DNA of 64,000 bases from Bradyrhizobium sp. Ash2021 (GTDB lineage Bacteria; Pseudomonadota; Alphaproteobacteria; Rhizobiales; Xanthobacteraceae). The position numbers and the translations under genes are program-made. Shown here in pieces: positions 62,803 through 64,000 of this stretch. The first letter of the stretch is position 1, and each line of letters opens with the position of its first letter. The stretch is from the NCBI RefSeq assembly GCF_031202265.1, contig NZ_CP100604.1, positions 9,220,501-9,284,500 of the forward strand. Direction: 5' to 3'. The notes below the pieces were generated by a model that ran no database searches, was not told the DNA's origin, and worked only from the letters and a program-made list of their open reading frames with translations.

Positions 62803-62856
62803 AGAGCGTTTTCGAGCGAAGTGGATACCGGTTCGCGTGAAGAAAACGCGTCAAAA
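62803..62856. repeat. Mosaic repeat, short version
   Basis: AGAGCGTTTTCGAGCGAA, then GATACCGGTTCGCGT, then GAAAACGCGTCAAAA, each matching the outer blocks at 52973-53090 but without the inner hairpin and spacer. It sits 45 bp upstream of the P450 start, in the P450 promoter region. Confidence 0.8.
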
Positions 62857-62900
62857 CAAGAATCTAGGCTATGCGGTCGCGACCAACCGGAGCAATTGCC

Positions 62901-64000
62901 ATGTCGATGCAGAGTGTGGCTTCCCCCGCCTACAGCTTCACGCCGCCGAAGCGCAATTCGCTGACACATATTCCGGGCGACGAAGGCTGGCCGCTGATCG
63001 GCAAGACGCTCGAGGTGCTTGCCGATCCCAAAAGCCATGTCGAACGCAATTCCGCCAAATACGGCCTGGTCTATCGTAGTCATTTGTTCGGCGAGACCAG
63101 CCTGGTGCTGCTCGGGCCCGATGCCAACGAACTAGTGCTGTTCGATCAGGCCCGGCAATTCTCCTCCACGCTCGGCTGGGGCCGGATTCTCGGGTTGCTG
63201 TTTCCGCGCGGCCTGATGCTGCTCGATTTCGACGAGCACCGCCTGCACCGCCGTGCGCTGTCGGTCGCTTTCAAATCCGGGCCGATGAAATCCTATCTGA
63301 CCGAACTCGATAAGGGCATCGCCGGCCGCGTCGCGCAATGGAAGGCGCAGCCAGGACCGATGTTGCTCTACCCGGCGATGAAACAGCTGACGCTCGATCT
63401 CGCCGCCACGTCATTCCTCGGCGCCAATATCGGTCCCGAGGTCGACGACATCACCCGCGCGTTCGTCGATATGGTGGCCGCTTCGGTCGCCGTGATCCGA
63501 AGGCCGATACCCGGCACCCAGATGGCCCGCGGCGTCAACGGCCGCAAGCGGATCATCGCCTATTTTTCGGAACAGATTCCGATCCGCCGCGAAAAAGGCG
63601 GCCAAGACCTGTTCTCGCAGCTGTGTCAGGCGACCCATGAGGATGGCGCGCTGTTGTCGACGCAGGACATCATCGACCATATGAGCTTTCTGATGATGGC
63701 CGCGCACGACACGTTGACCTCGTCGCTGACATCGTTCGTGGGCGAACTCGCCGCCCATCCGGAGTGGCAACAGAAGCTGCGCGATGAAGTAACACAGCTC
63801 GGCATCGCCGCTGACGCGCCGACGAGTTTCGACAATCTCGAAGCCATGCCGCTGTCGGAAATGGCCTTCAAGGAGGCCCTGCGGCTGAAGCCGCCGGTGC
63901 CATCGATGCCGCGGCGGGCGATCCGCGATTTCACCTTCAAGGGCTACGCGATCCCGGCCGGCACCATGGTCGGCGTCAACCCGCTGTTCACCCACCACAT
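62901..64000 (+). CDS. Cytochrome P450, N-terminal 366 residues
   Basis: Begins MSMQSVASPAYSF at ATG 62901 with CGGAG upstream and runs off the right edge. Features: PGDEGWPLIGKTLEVLADP, HRLHRRALSVAF, the I-helix AAHDTLTSSLTSF with the usual acid/alcohol pair replaced by His-Asp-Thr, and the K-helix KEALRLKPPVPSMPRR with its ExxR. The haem-binding Cys lies beyond 64000. Resembles soluble CYP enzymes of the kind that hydroxylate fatty acids, terpenes or carotenoids; the redox partner is not seen. Confidence 0.92.
   Translation, partial: MSMQSVASPAYSFTPPKRNSLTHIPGDEGWPLIGKTLEVLADPKSHVERNSAKYGLVYRSHLFGETSLVLLGPDANELVLFDQARQFSSTLGWGRILGLLFPRGLMLLDFDEHRLHRRALSVAFKSGPMKSYLTELDKGIAGRVAQWKAQPGPMLLYPAMKQLTLDLAATSFLGANIGPEVDDITRAFVDMVAASVAVIRRPIPGTQMARGVNGRKRIIAYFSEQIPIRREKGGQDLFSQLCQATHEDGALLSTQDIIDHMSFLMMAAHDTLTSSLTSFVGELAAHPEWQQKLRDEVTQLGIAADAPTSFDNLEAMPLSEMAFKEALRLKPPVPSMPRRAIRDFTFKGYAIPAGTMVGVNPLFTHH

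Overview
The window looks like chromosomal DNA of a high-GC alphaproteobacterium of the Bradyrhizobium/Rhodopseudomonas group (Nitrobacteraceae). The basis is a RegS/RegR redox two-component pair, many FixJ- and OmpR-type regulators, neighbouring mutS and glnD, beta-ketoadipate genes, poly-hydroxybutyrate mobilisation, and several families of dispersed palindromic repeats of the kind common in Bradyrhizobium intergenic regions. The assignment is inferred from gene content and memory; no database was searched. Both ends cut a gene: ispG at the left and a cytochrome P450 at the right.

Layout. 1-6.7 kb: ispG (partial), a rhodanese, an EamA permease with a Zur-like regulator, and a MarR-EmrA-EmrB efflux operon. 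6.8-11.1 kb: a minus-strand aromatic-degradation block (pcaF, pcaH, pcaG, a second intradiol dioxygenase and an AroQ-like protein with altered active-site positions). 11.3-18.6 kb: mutS, a membrane protein, OsmC and glnD. 18.6-28.4 kb: a regulation-rich stretch with an OmpR/kinase pair, a NYN-domain protein, a PAS kinase with a FixJ-like regulator and a free receiver, then two overlapping tiny cysteine-rich genes and a 39-residue membrane peptide gene. 28.4-31.6 kb: alkylation repair (Ogt and an Ada-AlkA fusion) plus a hotdog thioesterase. 31.7-35 kb: two tandem paralogous ABC substrate-binding proteins without permeases. 35-44.4 kb: a class A PBP, a YgjP-type metallopeptidase, an intracellular PHB depolymerase, a two-gene ABC-2 transporter and regS-regR.

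44.6-64 kb: a beta-lactamase-fold hydrolase, MmcB, a secreted VWA protein, two convergent GH13 enzymes, an RMD1-family membrane protein, a metallo-beta-lactamase-fold hydrolase, an HxlR regulator divergent from a small monooxygenase-like protein, an LpqC-type esterase, a DHA2 transporter, an exported formylglycine-generating-enzyme-like protein, a VOC protein, a luciferase-like monooxygenase, an exported cupin-like protein, an SGNH-like exported protein and the P450.

There are no rRNA or tRNA genes, CRISPR arrays, transposases or phage genes that I can recognise. The most distinctive non-genic signal is the density of dispersed inverted repeats: five copies of one roughly 85-bp family, about six paired-hairpin elements, a mosaic repeat in two versions, and an approximately 500-bp repeat-like block at 60.6-61.1 kb. 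The most interesting genic signals are the AroQ-like protein, the small cysteine-rich gene pair with its neighbouring micropeptide, the PAS kinase/FixJ/receiver module with a shared upstream motif, and the orphan tandem binding proteins.
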